A DNA stretch of 64,000 nt from Viscum album (GCA_963277665.1 OY728121.1:1655382062-1655446061), one strand, 5' to 3'; shown: positions 34,921-47,450, numbered from the stretch's first letter. The notes: generated by a model not told the origin, from the letters alone. Program-made: numbers and translations.

Positions 34921-36895
34921 CTATAGTGGAAGCACCCTTTATAGATTTTTCATGAAAGTTTAAGCCTTTTTGTGGATGAAAAAATTCCGGCAATGATTTC
35001 AGGTGCCGAGGCAGAGGTTGACGAGTGCTACCATCTTGAGATTGCTGGAGGAAGGTGTTGAGTCTGTGGTATTCTACAATAAATAAAGAACTAGGCTTGG
35101 TTATGTCCTGAAAGAGAGGCAAGAAGTGATTTCAAATGGTTCTTGTTAGTTGAGACCGTATGAGAAGAATTATGTGGTGACATTACTAGTTGGGTGAGTG
35201 TTTTACCGTCTACTCTAACCACAAGAGTCTCAAGTATATCTTCTCTCAGAAGGATCTAAACTTGAGACTAAGGTGATGGCTAGAGTTCCTCCAAGACTAT
35301 GAATTCAAAATTATATATACTCCTGGTAAGGGAAATGTGGTAGAAGATTCTATTGGGAGGAGATATTGTTCATAGTTGTTGAACTAGGTGTTAAAGTAGT
35401 TGGCCTCATTGCAGTTATCCTTTATGGATGGAGATTGATCATCTAACCTCCAATCAATGGTTTTCACCCCTCCACTCTTAAACAGAGTTAGGGAGGCACA
35501 ACTTGGGGATATTTACTATGAGACCCTACATGATCAGATATTCACAGGGCATGCTCTTGATATATATTCAAAAGATTGGGAGCATGTTGTTCTTTTCAGA
35601 GGACACACAGTAGTACCAGTGGTGTTTTAAGAGGAGGTTATGAGAGAGTTTCATACGTCCCATTTGGAGGTACATTTGGGTGTGGTGAAGATGTACCAAG
35701 ACCTTTGATATCAGTTTTGGTGGCTAGGGATGAAGAAATGAGTTTCAGAGTTTGTTTCCAAATAAATTACTTGTCATCAAGTGAAGGTTGAGAACCAAGT
35801 TTCATTAGTTTTATTTTAATGCCTTAAGGTGACGAAATGGAATTAGGATGGGATATCATTGGAATTCATGACAAGCTTACCACGTATGTCCAGGGGACAC
35901 GATTCCATCTGGGTGATCATTGACCGACTCACCAAGTCAGATCACTTCCTAGATATCTGAGAGTAGAGTTCAATAGAGAGCTTGAGATACCTCTACATTC
36001 AGAAGATAGTTCAAATCCATGGCATTTCATTGATGATTATTTCTGATCTTAATGAACACTTTACATCCCAGCTGTGGAATGGATTACATGAGTCATTTGG
36101 GACCCAGTTACACTTGAGAACAATGTTTCTCACACAAATGGATGGCTAAACTGAGCAGACCATTCAAGTTTTGGATAACATGATGTGAGCTTGCATGTTA
36201 GTCTTTGGCCATAATTGGGAGGATCACCTATCCCTAATGGATTTTTTGTACATAAATAGATACCATTCCGCCATCTGTATGGCACCATACGAGGCTTTGT
36301 ATGGGTGACCCTACAGGTGACCACTTTGTTAGATTGACCTAGGAGAGTCAATGCTCATGGGCACAAAGTTGGTGAGAGCTACCATAGTGAAGGTACAGAT
36401 AATACAAGAAGGGATGAAGACTGCACAGATCCATCATAAATCTTATTTTGATAGGTGATAGAGGCCTTTGGAATTTGAGTAAGGAGACTATGTGTTTCTT
36501 CAGCATTCACCTTGATGTGGATTATAGATATTTGGTCAGAGTGATAAGCTATCTCCAAGGTTCATCGACCATTTTTAGATACTACGTACAGTTAGAGAGG
36601 TGGTGGACCACTTGGATCTACCTCTGTAGTTTGACTTGGTTCATGACGTGTTCCAAGTGTCGCAACTAAGGAGGTATGTGCATGACCCATCACACATCAT
36701 CTATTGGGGAGAGATGGACATCGAGGATGGAGTGACTTTTTCTGAGTACCCAATATAGATTGAGGATCGGTACGAGATAATCCTTCATAGGAAATCAATT
36801 CCTTTAGTGCATGTATGGATGTATCATAGGAATCTTTGGGATAACACATGGGAGTGGAAGGCTTAGATTCATGCTAAGTACCCTCATCTAATCAA
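34921..36895 (+). pseudogene. Gypsy RNase H, integrase and C-terminal tail remnant (element B)
   Basis: RNase H traces lie near 35080-35345: the KIIYTPGKGN-like stretch corresponds to the family's YHPGK.N. Integrase pieces include VIIDRLTKSDHF-like text near 35910 (read as FHLGDH..PTHQVRS in the other frame) and a YRYHSAICMAPYEALYG-like stretch near 36260. The C-terminal tail near 36780 (RKSIPLVHVWMYHRNLWDNTWEWKA) matches the chromodomain-like ending of Tekay-type chromoviruses, thought to guide insertion into chromatin. Frameshifts and stops are dense throughout. Confidence 0.75.
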
Positions 36896-36945
36896 GTAGC
36901 CTTTTTTTTGGATTTTGGGGTCGTAAATCCTCAAGGTGGGAAGAA

Positions 36946-39731
36946 TTTAAATTCTAATATTTTCTATATATTATTTTTAGATATTATATAGATTTATTTT
37001 GAGACCAGGCACTAAGACGACATGCGATTAGGAGGTCTGGTGTGTCTGGATTAAATGTTTGAAAAATATTAAAATATTAAATAGCACATAGGTGTGGATT
37101 TCTTGAAAAAGTTGAATAACTTCTAAAAAGGTGCCCATATCAGAAATCCATGGGCACCATTGTGTTTATAATAGTGACTTTACCTTTGGTGCGACCTAAC
37201 ATTGGTCGGCGTGGATCATTTGTGAAAAAGTTTTCAGGGCATGAAATTAATATAATAAATTAAACTTAAGAATTTATTTTATTTTCTTCAGCACAGAAAC
37301 CAGATCCCTATATAATTTATAGTGAAGAAAATTCTCCCAGGTTTTTTCACTAAACCCTTGATACCTAGACACCATTTGAGGAGATCATTCTTAGTGGACG
37401 ATAACAGATCAGGATCGGATCATGGATCGTCATGCCATCCGAGTTGGGGGATCTCATCAACAATGGAAACACAACCATTCTTCATAAACGATTAATCTAA
37501 ACTCCAAGTAGGGTATTTTGTTTTGGTAATTTTATCCTTTTTTTAATCCTAGATGAATTCGGGTCAATTAAATGAATAATAATTGATCCACGCATTGTCG
37601 GTAGATTTCAATGGGATAGAATTGATTATTTCTGGTTCATTGATTGTCCATCTTAGATTATCCTTCTAAGATAACGAATCAAGGCCAAATGAACAAAGGA
37701 TGAGGTTTGTTACACATTTTCATTGTTTATTGATTTCTCCCCAATTTTGATTGCATGGTCATCATTGGAAATCCCTTGGCCAATTGGTTGACAGATACCT
37801 AGTTCTGGATCATTGTTCAACCATTCTTCGGTACAACGAATCCAAACCGTGGGTAAAAAATGTGAAGATGGATGAAGATTAAGGATTATAAGGTGGAAAT
37901 TCATAGATCAAGGATGAATGGGAATGGATATAGTATTACATACCCTTCTCAGGGAATGTGTGGAAAACAGAAGTCGTAGGTGAGTTCCCAATGCGTTTTG
38001 AGGCCCGTTTTGATCGAGCTATCGATGATAAGACATGGTCGAAATAGATCCCAGATCTACAGAGTAGTTTCAAACAGAGATTGAGGTAGACGTGGTGATC
38101 AAAGAAGAATATAAGAATAACTATTGATATGGAAAATCCCAATCAAAGCATGTAACTCAGTACTACACGCTGTGTGGGGCCCCTTCAGCGGTGACTAGGG
38201 TTTCTGGAAGGAGATGATGATTACACGAGATGTGACCCCTATCACATGGCATGTGACCCTCCCTAGATGACTTGGTTTTTACTCTGGAGAGTACACATAC
38301 ATTGGTAAAAGTACACAACCAGATGGAATTCCATGTACTTAGACACATACATGACTTGGCATACACAAAATGGTATACAAACATGACTTTAGTATAAAAA
38401 CACGACCAGGTGACACAGAAAGGAAACCATGTGTCTTTACATGTTGCGTATACATCCTACATGCTATGTATTTTGAGACTAAAAACAATGTGAGGTTTTG
38501 AACATGAGACAGACTTGGGATATCAGAACACGCCACGTACCCCTAGGGACACACCGTGTACTCCCATCAAGAGTGCTTGAGTCTCTTCATTTTCCTAGTT
38601 TGGACTAGTATAGGCTGAGTGTGTTCCCTTAGTCCTTTACTATATGGTATAGTGTGGAATTACATCCACATAACTAGATTTTAATCCCCTCTAGAGACCA
38701 AGTCTCAGATAGAGTTGTGATGTACCTCCATGAAATTAGAGTGTGATCCTCTATTATCCGTAGTGGATTTTATTGAACCATTATGACCACCCTGAGTAAT
38801 ATGTTGATCCTAAATCTAGCGGTACACATAATTAGGGTTTTTGGAATCATTATAATACGATTCCCTACATAGCGGGTTGATCCAGATTGAGTTTGTGGTG
38901 TCCCCCAACAGTTCTGGGCATGACCCCCTCTCTGTGTATCATAGTCTGCTCAGACTGGTATGTTATATTTAGACATAGCCCAAATGATCTAGAACTCTTC
39001 GTCGATTGTGTTCAATGATAACATGGAATGTGGAGTTATTTCTCCTAGAATGATCATTTCTTTGATTAGAATCATGTGGCTGATAGTTGGTTATGACCAC
39101 CTGATAGCATGGTGTCTTTCATGAGTAAATCTGGGTTCTCTTCTTATACTAATTTTATCTAGGATACATTGTTACATCTTTTATTGAGATAACTATACTT
39201 TTTTCTTCATGTTTATAGTTTTTGGGGGTGTCCTACAAAGTATTTTTATACTCACCCCTGCATGAGCTTTGCCTGCATGTGTCATGTCTTGTGCAGACGA
39301 CGGCCCTTTTGATGATGTCCTAGGAGGATAGGAAACGGGTGGAGCATAGATGTAGCTGGGCTGACCAAGGAGTTTACCGGGAGAATACCTTTGACTCAAT
39401 CCTCTCCCATGGATTAGGTTGGACTCTTTGCTTTTTCAGTTGGACTTGTGCACAAACACTCTTTGTGGTGGGCTTGTATTTAGCCCTATTTACTTTTCTT
39501 TTACTTCCTGTTGTACTATGTTGTGGGATCTTAGATATATGCATGAATTATTTAAATTTTTTACATTTCATAATTTTGTGGGATTGGATATGTGTGTGTG
39601 TACAAGTGATTTATTCTAATGCATCTTATTTGTGGTAAATGCCTACTCAGTTCTAGTCACCAGCCCCTGACCTATCAGATGTGGGGTTGGGGTAGTTAAG
39701 ACACAAAAACCCTTTAGGACGGGTCACAATA
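36946..39731 (+). repeat. 3' LTR of element B
   Basis: Follows a polypurine tract (AAGGTGGGAAGAA, 36933-36945). It is uninterrupted and serves as the template that shows where the 5' LTR was split. A TATATAA element at 37309-37315 is conserved with 12447-12453. It ends at 39731, just before AACAT, the target duplication. The terminal TG..CA dinucleotides have decayed. Confidence 0.88.
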
Positions 39732-39900
39732 AACATTTTATTAAATGTATTTTTTTTTATTTTTGTATATTTGGGAAATTTTTATCCATGTAAGAGGTTT
39801 GATATATTCCTTTATATGATAATTGATTTGTGTTGTCATTTATACTTTGTGAAGTTTGTTTTGACCATGGTATTAGATGATTTCCCAAGAGTGAAATGTT

Positions 39901-39914
39901 TAAGTATGGGGGAA
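39901..39914 (+). promoter_or_regulatory. Polypurine tract of element A
   Basis: TAAGTATGGGGGAA directly precedes the right LTR of A. It resembles the AAGTNTGGGGG tracts that precede the 3' LTR in Athila/Tat elements. The sequence from 39737 to here is the right remnant of the internal region of A and has no coding match. Confidence 0.6.
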
Positions 39915-41445
39915 TTTACAGAGAGAATATTTTCAATTATTTTACTTTTAATTTCAATGTTTTTAATCACCACAATGTGTTATTTTTAGATCACTTTTCA
40001 CATTTTTTGGTTTAGAATCATTTTTGGTCCTAATTGCTAAAATGACCTATATTGGATTTTAATTGTTTTATTTTTATTCTATATTTTGTCCATAACTTTT
40101 AATTTAATTATCCAAATTGAAAAATTATTCTTTTTTAGGTTTCTATGTGTTTTTACTTAATTTCATCCTTTTGGAACCAAATCTCGATCCACAATTTGAA
40201 GGTCCAAATCTAGATCACAATTCTTGCCTCGAAAACTGTGCACAGATCTGGAGGTTTTTTATGTTGGGACCATATATCATAAAGGAAAAATCCAAATGTT
40301 CTGAAAATATACACAGATGTAGAAAATATATAAATTAAAAGCTTTAATTAATGTGGTCATGCTTTATTCATTCATTCTCAAAGTCATTAATGCAAGGGAA
40401 CTCGGTGAATTGGAATATGAATAGTCATCTTGGGTAGAATAAATATCAAGATTAAAATGGATATAAATATCTCCACACATGGGAAAAGAGGAAAAGAATT
40501 TTTGGGGTGAAAATAGGAGATTTATCATAACAACTTTAAATAATTAAACATTCCACAATTCTGTCATTAAAGAGGTCTACCGTGCGGAATATTTTAGAGG
40601 ATATTTTTGGAGCAAAAGTTTCACTCCCTCCCAACAAAAATGTACTCCTTCTTTTCAATGTGTTGGCACTCTAAGTGTCCATTTTATTTAGTTTATTCTT
40701 GTATTTATTTTATTTAAATTATTTAATTTCATTTCATGTTTTAATTTAAGTGTTCTCCTATCTCTCCATTTCTTTCTCTCTTTTGTTTTCTTCCCCCGTT
40801 TTCTTACTCTGTACTCTTATGCTCATGATCATGAGTAACTAACAGACAGACATTCTCAAGGGAGTAATTTAGTGTGGAACCCAAGTATTTTAACCCTCAT
40901 TATTAATGTTTCATATTTTCTTAGAGTTAGGTCTAAGTTTATCTTAGTGGGTAAGGAGCCTTTGTGTCTCCAGTTTCCACCTGAGGCTTAGCTTTCACTT
41001 CTGCAATATTCTCCCTTGATCGAGGAGGTGGATTTGTGGTCTCTCAGTGATCATTGAGAGAACCATATATTCACAACCATATGAATAAGATGATGTTCAA
41101 ACATACAATGGAGTGTGTTAATTAAGTAAATTTGAAAGTAATAACAATACGATGAAGGTTTAATCTGGTTGATTCTCTTAGGAATATTTATTTTCTTCTA
41201 ACATCATTCTGTCTGCATTCATTCTGTTTTCATTGCATTTGAACGTTTAATTTTAGTAATTTATTTTAAATTTTAAAACAACCATTTATTTGGTTTTATT
41301 TCATAAATAAAAAAAAATATAAAAAATTTAATTATAAGTAGCGAGTGATTTACCAAAAAATCTCCTCCAAAGAACGACTTAGTTCAACCCCTGTGGTGTA
41401 CTTAGTTATAATTTTTTTTAGAGCACGCATGATAGTGCCTCATCA
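39915..41445 (+). repeat. 3' LTR of element A
   Basis: Collinear partner of 7800-9352. It ends near CATCA at 41445. Beyond it, CACTA O subterminal repeats resume. Small insertions and deletions distinguish the two LTRs along their full length. Confidence 0.85.
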
Positions 41446-42267
41446 TGCTTAGTAGAAATATGTGTATATGAAATAGGTAAATAGCTACAATTTTCCACTA
41501 TTACTATAAACATATTGTGATGGTTGAAAAATGTGGAAATAAGGCTAATATCATGGTTCAAAACTATGGTAATAGTCCATCGAGTTAATAATCCTATAGC
41601 CACGGTTCTTAAACCTTGGCTATGGGATTTAAAAAAAATGTATGTCATCGGATTCGAATTCTGGACTGCCTCTATAAAATCCAATAACTTAACCACTACA
41701 CCAAATATGATTATCGGTATATGAATATATATTTACTTATATTTTTTAAAACCATGGCTATAGGTGGAAAACCATGGCAATTGGTTTACCCATGAGATTT
41801 TTTTCCTCTGCTTATGTAGGAAAACTATAGACATGGTTTACCAAAACCGTGGCTATAGGGGTAACCTATACCCATAGTTTTTATAGAACCATGGTTATAG
41901 GTTTTGATCTATAATCTCATTTTCAATGCACCATGGCTATAGGTTCTGAACCAAACCCTATACGCTTGGTTTTTAGAAAATTGTGCGTATAGGGGTCACT
42001 TATAACCACAGTTTTTGGAGAACCATAGGTTTAGGGATGAGCTATACCCACCATTTTTGGAGAACCTTAGGTACAGGTTTTCCCATGGCCTTCCTGTAGA
42101 ATATTTTTCTCCCCATTAAAAATATTTCCATAGTTTACCAAAACCATGGCCATAGGTTCTGAACCAAAACCTATACCCATAATTTTTTGAAAATCATGGG
42201 CAAAGGGATGACCTATACCCACAGTTTTGGAAAAAAACCATGGGTATAGCCTTGTTTTATAGTAGTG
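41446..42267 (-). repeat. Right terminus of CACTA O with long subterminal array
   Basis: Multiple CTATACCCATGGTT, CCATGGCTATAGG and CCATGGGTATAGG motifs in both orientations between about 41555 and 42255, ending TAGTG at 42263-42267. The reverse-complemented end begins CACTACTATAAAACAAGG and mirrors the left end at 7630. The array is several times longer than that on the left. Confidence 0.75.
41645..41712 (-). other. tRNA-like / SINE-head remnant
   Basis: On the minus strand, TGGTGTAGTGGTTAAG (41689-41703) fits the RNA polymerase III A box and GAATTCGAATCC (about 41650-41661) fits the B box (GGTTCGANTCC). Their spacing is like that in a tRNA gene. No acceptor stem pairs convincingly, so this is not a functional tRNA gene. 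It is probably a tRNA-derived SINE head or tRNA-like fragment lodged in the CACTA end, followed by a short T-rich tail. Confidence 0.5.
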
Positions 42268-42841
42268 TAGTTCTCATGAGATAAATTACCTCTGGTATTT
42301 AGATGAGTTATTTCCCATTTATGTGAAATTTCCTCTCATGAGGCCTTGATGGTATGTTTTTAATGTCCCATAAAGGGTTTTTTTATTCTTATTGAAGTTT
42401 TTCTCTAGTGGTAGGATTTTCTCGTGGAAGTTTTTCTATCACGGGGGCTTTTATCACAGAAGAATTCACCAGCAGAGATTTTGGGTTGCGAATTTCTTAG
42501 ATAATTAAGAATCCTTCTCACAAAGATCTCTAATTTCATCGGGATTGCCTCTAGAACATCCTTGTTTGTGACAGTCTCCACTTGCAAAAGTTTTTGTTCA
42601 TGAAGATTCTTGCTCATGGGAGTTTTTTCACATGAAGAGTACTACATTTGGAAGTTTTTTCTCACAAATATCCCTAGTCATGAAAGTTTATTTGCTCATG
42701 AAGATCTTTGGCCATAAATTTATCTACTCACATAGGGACTGCCTCTCACAAAGTAGACTCTTCTTGCAAAGGGATTTCTTATGGAGGGTTTTTCTTGTGG
42801 TGATCTTTTCTCATGGAGGTCATTTGCAGACCCCTGAGACA
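42268..42841 (+). other. Probable LINE 5' leader with degenerate short repeats
   Basis: Lies between the right end of CACTA O and the LINE ORF1 start. Phrases of the type CTCATGAAG..TTTTT and TCATGGAGG..TTTTTCT recur at about 25-40 bp between 42395 and 42830, a worn tandem array. No open frame of note. A LINE promoter/5' UTR is the simplest reading. Confidence 0.4.
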
Positions 42842-43620
42842 ATGGAGAATGAATTGGTATCTAAATCAGAACAAATCTCTCTCCTTGAAAAGGAAAATCC
42901 CCTATCATTGTAACAAGAAATGAAGACTCCCTCCTAGTTCTCCATATGAATCTATTTACTATAGGAAAAGTTATACAAAATTGGTCAATCAATTTTCCTA
43001 CCCTAAATAACACATTATAATCAATATTGCATTAGGATGACAGAGTTTCCACAAGTGAGATTAGATATGGGAATCTCATTTTTGAATTCTTTAATAAAAA
43101 AGAAAAACATAGGGTCCTTATCAGAAGATCTTAGTCCTTTGACAACCAACTAATACTAATAAAGGATATTGAAAATCTTGAGGATGTGTTAACAACAATG
43201 CTCTCCAAATCACACTTTTGGGTCTGGATTTTGGGGAAACCCTACTAGGAAATAACTGAGTGCATCATGAGAGAAATAAAATCATGTGTTGATATCTTCA
43301 TGGAATGGGATCGGTCAGATCCCTATTCTATGGGGGCCTTTCACATGGATAAGGGTTTCAATTGATGTTGTTTTCCCTCTCCAAAGGGGTGCCTTACTAT
43401 CTATAGAGAATCCAAAAACTTGGATTGGTTTATAGTATGAAAATATGTTGGTATTATATTTCTTTTGTGGGAGCATTGGGCACAAGGAGAAGGAGTGTTC
43501 CTCAAAGCCAACTGATGGAGAAGGCAACATGGCCATACACTATGGCCCCTGGCTCCATGTGAAAAATCACGGGAAAGCGTTTGTTCTAGAATTTAAAAAA
43601 CATTTGGATTGAGAGAAGCT
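42842..43620 (+). pseudogene. L1-type LINE ORF1 remnant
   Basis: Begins MENELVSKSEQISLLEKE at 42842, like plant LINE ORF1 proteins. Further on, WIRVSIDVVFPLQRGALLS, IENPKTWIGL and YFFCGSIGHKEKECSSKP give the ORF1 core and its CCHC zinc knuckle, followed by HYGPWLHV, the usual YG.WLRA-like end. The first knuckle Cys survives in C-G-S-I-G-H-K-E-K-E-C, though the preceding Cys pair is partly changed (FFC). Frames shift several times and stops occur. ORF1 binds LINE RNA. Confidence 0.82.
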
Positions 43621-44224
43621 TTCCAAAACCCTAATGAAGCACACAACCACTAAAAATTAAAGGACCATTTTACAAGGACTGCCACAATTTCTTACAGTCT
43701 ATGATGAGATAGTTCACCCAAAAGAAGTAAGAAACTCAGCCCCTCAAGCTGACCATAGAGGCCCTGGGAGCGCCTTTTTCATCCTGAATAAAGACCCCAT
43801 AAAAATGAAAACCTTGACCTCATTCCTTTATCAATTGCAGAAATATACTCTTAAAACACCATCTAGCCCAAAACACATCTACATGTACCCCCCAGACTGG
43901 GTTCCCCCACCCCACACACACACTTTTGATCTCCAGACCCGATTCCTCCCCTAGGCCTTGAACCTCTAGACCTGATCCTTCCAGCAGGATTTGGAGATGA
44001 CTTGCAAGGGTTGACATAAACTATTGTAAGAAAACACAGTAAGTGGAGAAGGATAAGTATAGGGGACTTGGGATTTTACCCCCATCCTATAGAACGATGT
44101 GGATACAAACAAAGAACAGATTCACTCATGGGAAGCGAGAAGCTCCCAAAAAGATAGAAGCCTATAAATAATGGGTTGTTTGTTAAAATTTTAAAGGTGT
44201 AGTCTGGTCTAACCTATCCCCTCC

Positions 44225-45105
44225 TAGCCCAACAAAAATAATATGCTGGAATTTTCATGGTCTTGGAAAACCATTCATAATTCATATGATCTGGAATTGG
44301 GGAAATATAAGTTTTCCTAGTTTGGCTTTCTTATCCGAAACCATTTTTAAAAAAAAGGACATGCACCATATTTACTTCAAAGGGGGTTTTTAGGGATGCT
44401 TCCCTATCCCATGCCAAGTCCATGCTGGCAGCCTTTTCCTAACATGGAAGGTGAATGTGGACATGATAATTAATAACTTCTCACTGAATCATATTTTTTC
44501 CTATATCCATCAAATTTAAATTCTCTTTTCATCCTTTGTTGGTTTCTATATAAGGCCCTCACAAAATGATAAACATAAGTTTTGGGAGCACCTTAAAATA
44601 ATTAGTAATGTAATTAAAATACCTCTTATTGTGGGAGGAGATTTTAATGAGATCAAGTTTCAAAGTGAAAAGAGAGGGGGTGTTAGTAGTCCCTATACCC
44701 ATATGAGAGACTTCCTCCAGGTGACTCAATACACTAGTCTTACTAACTTGGGCCATATGGGTAACCCCTTTATGTGGTATGATGGCCACTCAGGGAAGTC
44801 TAGCATCGAGGCGAGATGTGACAGATTCTTGGAATCTTCCGATTGGATCAACATATTCAACCTCTTTTAGGTATCCCACCTCACCCGAGCTATGTCGGAC
44901 CACTGTACGATTCTCATTCAACTTGATGTGGGCCACACAAAGATGAGACATGAAAGAACTTTTATTTTTGAAAGCTACTGGATGAGAGAAATAGGCTATG
45001 AATGTAAGATCCTGGATCTGCATGGATCAACCCTTTGTGTGTTTTCAAATATCAAAGTGTTCGGAGGTGGCTCAGAACAAGTTTGTAGAAGTTCAGTTAA
45101 GTAAA
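44225..45105 (+). pseudogene. L1-type LINE ORF2 endonuclease domain, truncated
   Basis: Start of ORF2: ICWNFHGLGKPF near 44243, FLSETIF near 44330, then the frame 44631-44870 with GGDFNEIKFQSEKRGG, LTNLGHMGNPFMWY and ARCDRFLESSDW, and then SDHCTILIQLD near 44895. GDFNE and SDH are the catalytic blocks of the apurinic-type endonuclease that nicks target DNA. Stops break the frame at 44868. The sequence ends about 45105, before the reverse transcriptase, so the 3' two thirds of the LINE are missing. Confidence 0.88.
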
Positions 45106-47450
45106 TGTTGGGAAAGGGGGGATTTCACATTATGTAACTAAATTACATGACATAACATCCTATTTCATGGGTTATTTCATAGTGTGAAAGAGGTATTCAT
45201 GGTGTGAAATGTTTCGGGGTTCAAAAAATAAATAAATTGATGAGGTGATGTTTTTTGGTGAAACTCAACCCCGAGGCATTATAAGACATGAAAGGGGATT
45301 ACATATCATCTTATTCCCCAATGTTGTGTGTTTATAAGTGTTTTCCAGCCACTTGGTTTTTTTAAAAACTCATGGCTTTAGTGGGTCTCCCTCAACTCCA
45401 GGTGACACGATGACCCTCTCTTTAGCGTTTTGGGGATTCCTTTGTTAAGGAACAACCCCTCTCTCCCTTCTTCGATCCATAGCAATCTGTCTTCGATATA
45501 AGGGATGATATACCTCCGTTATTGATATTTATTCAATCTATTTATTCCCATATCTATTTTCCATGTTATGGTGCATGATCTCCATGTTTATAATGGAGTT
45601 TTCTTGGTTGTTGGTTGGTGTGGTTGTATCACGGCACCCTCAGGTGGATGTAGTTGTTGTGGGAGAGGTGATCATGATCCGTTACTTTGATCTACTCTCA
45701 TAGAAAGAGCATCAATGACCTTTTGAGGTAGAGGATTCCCCACTTCTCTATTTATTTATGTGAAATCAGAGATTTAGCATGGTTTAGCCTTTGGATCATG
45801 TTGTAATTAACCAAATTAAATATATGAACTGGATTAAAGAATTAGTATCAATCCTATATTGTTTCTTTATACTGTGATAATGGTTGGCCCCTTGGTTTTC
45901 TAGATAGTGTGATATCTATGACTTGTTTGGTTAGCATGTTGTTCTTGATGAAATTTTTTATAGAACGTAAATCCAGAATTAATAGATAATCAATTGGATA
46001 AAAGATAAAGAGGTGTGTTACTGAATCTGATTATTATTTTTGTAATTTGATGATAATCAAATTGATGAAAGTATGCACATTTAACTGAATTGGTTCATGA
46101 ACCTGAAGCATGTTTATGCTTGTTGATAAAGGATTAAAGGCATGTTAAATTAATTGTTTAATTAATTTGGTGATATCTTGTGATAGCTTCTTGTTTAGGT
46201 TTCCTGTAGTTGGAACTTGTGAATAATGAATCGGTTAATTAAAGATTGAATAATAACTAGTTGTTTGATAAATATAATTCTTTGTAGGGCCTAAGTTTCC
46301 CAATTTCTTATAAAGGCTGAGTGCCTTATTCTATAGAGTCATGAGAGATTATTGTGTGTGAAGGCGGGATACCCTATTTTAGGGCCGAGAGCCCGTTGTT
46401 ATGTTTATTCCTCCTACTTGTGATGTGCTCTGGAAACGAGGCTTGTGGTTGTGGTGGTAGGGAGGCCTAGATGTGATGTGAGCCTAGGATGACTGATCTT
46501 GGAGGGCTGTTGTGGTACGTCGGAAAGGTAGGCCCAGTTTTTTCGGCAACAGTTGATGCCTATAGTGGTGAGATGCATCAGTTTATAGATACAGGTGTCG
46601 AGGAGGACACCAGATGTGATGGAATAGGTTGAAGTTGGGCTTACCCATTGATATGAAAGTGGATGCTTTTTTAATCTACTATTTTTTATCTACTATACTT
46701 TCCCCACTACTTGATGTAGATGGTCTTGCTTACCCTCCTTCCAAAAGAGGTGAAGATGCACGAGGTATGTCATGTGCTTTCTATGTTTTTCTTTTCAAGG
46801 TTAGATGGTTCTATGCTCCTTTTATAGGTGGAAAAGACTCGACGAGTAGTTCATCTACTCACCTTGTTGAGCCTCGTATGTTTGGTAGCATAGGATTATT
46901 TTTTAGAATACCTAGAGTCATGAAAATATGTAAAGTATTAATGTTGTTAATAAATAAATGAATAATTTTTTAAACCATGGGGGTTGAGCTTGCTGGGATG
47001 CAATGTCGAGGTTCCAACTCTGAGAAGTTGTGGAATTGGTTTGGTTTTGCTGGGAGGGATTAGAAATTTGTTGAGATTCTAATGAAATGTAATGTGGAAC
47101 TGATAATGGTTAATTAACGTTTAAAGAATTAATTAATATAAAGTAAAATTGATGACAAAGGATAAAGTAACTTAATGTATCTCTTTAAAGGGTTTTGTGC
47201 CTATAGGATATCTAGTATTAGTAGTGGAGGTCGTGAGTTTGAGAGAAATTATCTACAGTTGATTCTAATACTAGGTTATGACTATAGTGTGGTTGTGAGC
47301 TATATTATATTCTATATTTTGTGTCTCTATATGCTACCCACCCTATTAGTTAGGGTGACTGACACCCTGAGGATTTTGAGCCATGGGGGGTGTTTTCCCC
47401 AACATTTCGATGGGAGGATGGATGAATAACTACCCCCTTTGTCCCTTCTC
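45106..47450. other. Unclassified LTR-like repeat DNA
   Basis: Follows the LINE break abruptly with TGTTGGGAAAGGGGGG. It has no coding match. Features such as GGTGGAAAAGACTCGACGAG near 46827, CTACTCACCTTGTTGAG near 46855 and GACTGACACCCTGAGG near 47360 resemble plant gypsy LTR text, so a solo or truncated LTR is possible. I found no partner repeat within the window. Confidence 0.35.

Larger units (their letters stand above)
12084..39731 (+). mobile_element. Ty3/gypsy element B (chromovirus, Tekay-like), nested in A
   Basis: A long-LTR gypsy element with the order LTR, Met-type primer site, gag, protease, RT, RNase H, integrase, C-terminal tail, polypurine tract, LTR. AACAT occurs immediately outside both ends (12079-12083 and 39732-39736), the expected 5-bp target duplication. 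The 5' LTR is interrupted by CACTA N (13431-30398). Without it the element is about 10.7 kb. All genes are broken, so it is inactive. Its LTR family is shared with element C at the left edge. Confidence 0.85.
7800..41445 (+). mobile_element. LTR retrotransposon A (Athila/Tat-like, apparently without pol)
   Basis: Two collinear direct repeats, 7800-9352 and 39915-41445, define its LTRs. The left LTR is followed by a worn tRNA-Asp-type primer site and the right LTR is preceded by a G-rich polypurine tract. Once the nested element B (12084-39731) is removed, the internal part is only about 2.9 kb. I could not read protease, reverse transcriptase or integrase in it. It is therefore probably a non-autonomous derivative of the Athila/Tat branch. 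Exact LTR ends and a target duplication were not resolved. Confidence 0.7.
7630..42267. mobile_element. Outer CACTA element O, non-autonomous, split by nested insertions
   Basis: The left end starts CACTATTGAAAACTTATAG at 7630 and the right end closes with TAGTG at 42263-42267. The reverse complement of the right end starts CACTACTATAAAACAAGG. Both ends carry repeated TATACCCACGGTT-type motifs, as CACTA subterminal regions do. Flanking trinucleotides are TAA (left) and TAG (right), an imperfect 3-bp target duplication. Its own sequence totals only about 1 kb (7630-7799 plus 41446-42267) without coding capacity, so it is a deletion derivative. All other sequence between its ends belongs to elements A, B and N. 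Confidence 0.65.

Noticed and set aside
7800..41445. Perfect 5-bp target duplication for element A
   Set aside because: The bases beside the inferred LTR ends (TGAAC and TGCTT) agree only in part, and the ends are uncertain, so no duplication is claimed.
41645..41712. Functional tRNA gene
   Set aside because: A and B boxes are present, but no acceptor or anticodon stem pairs well and the B box is altered.
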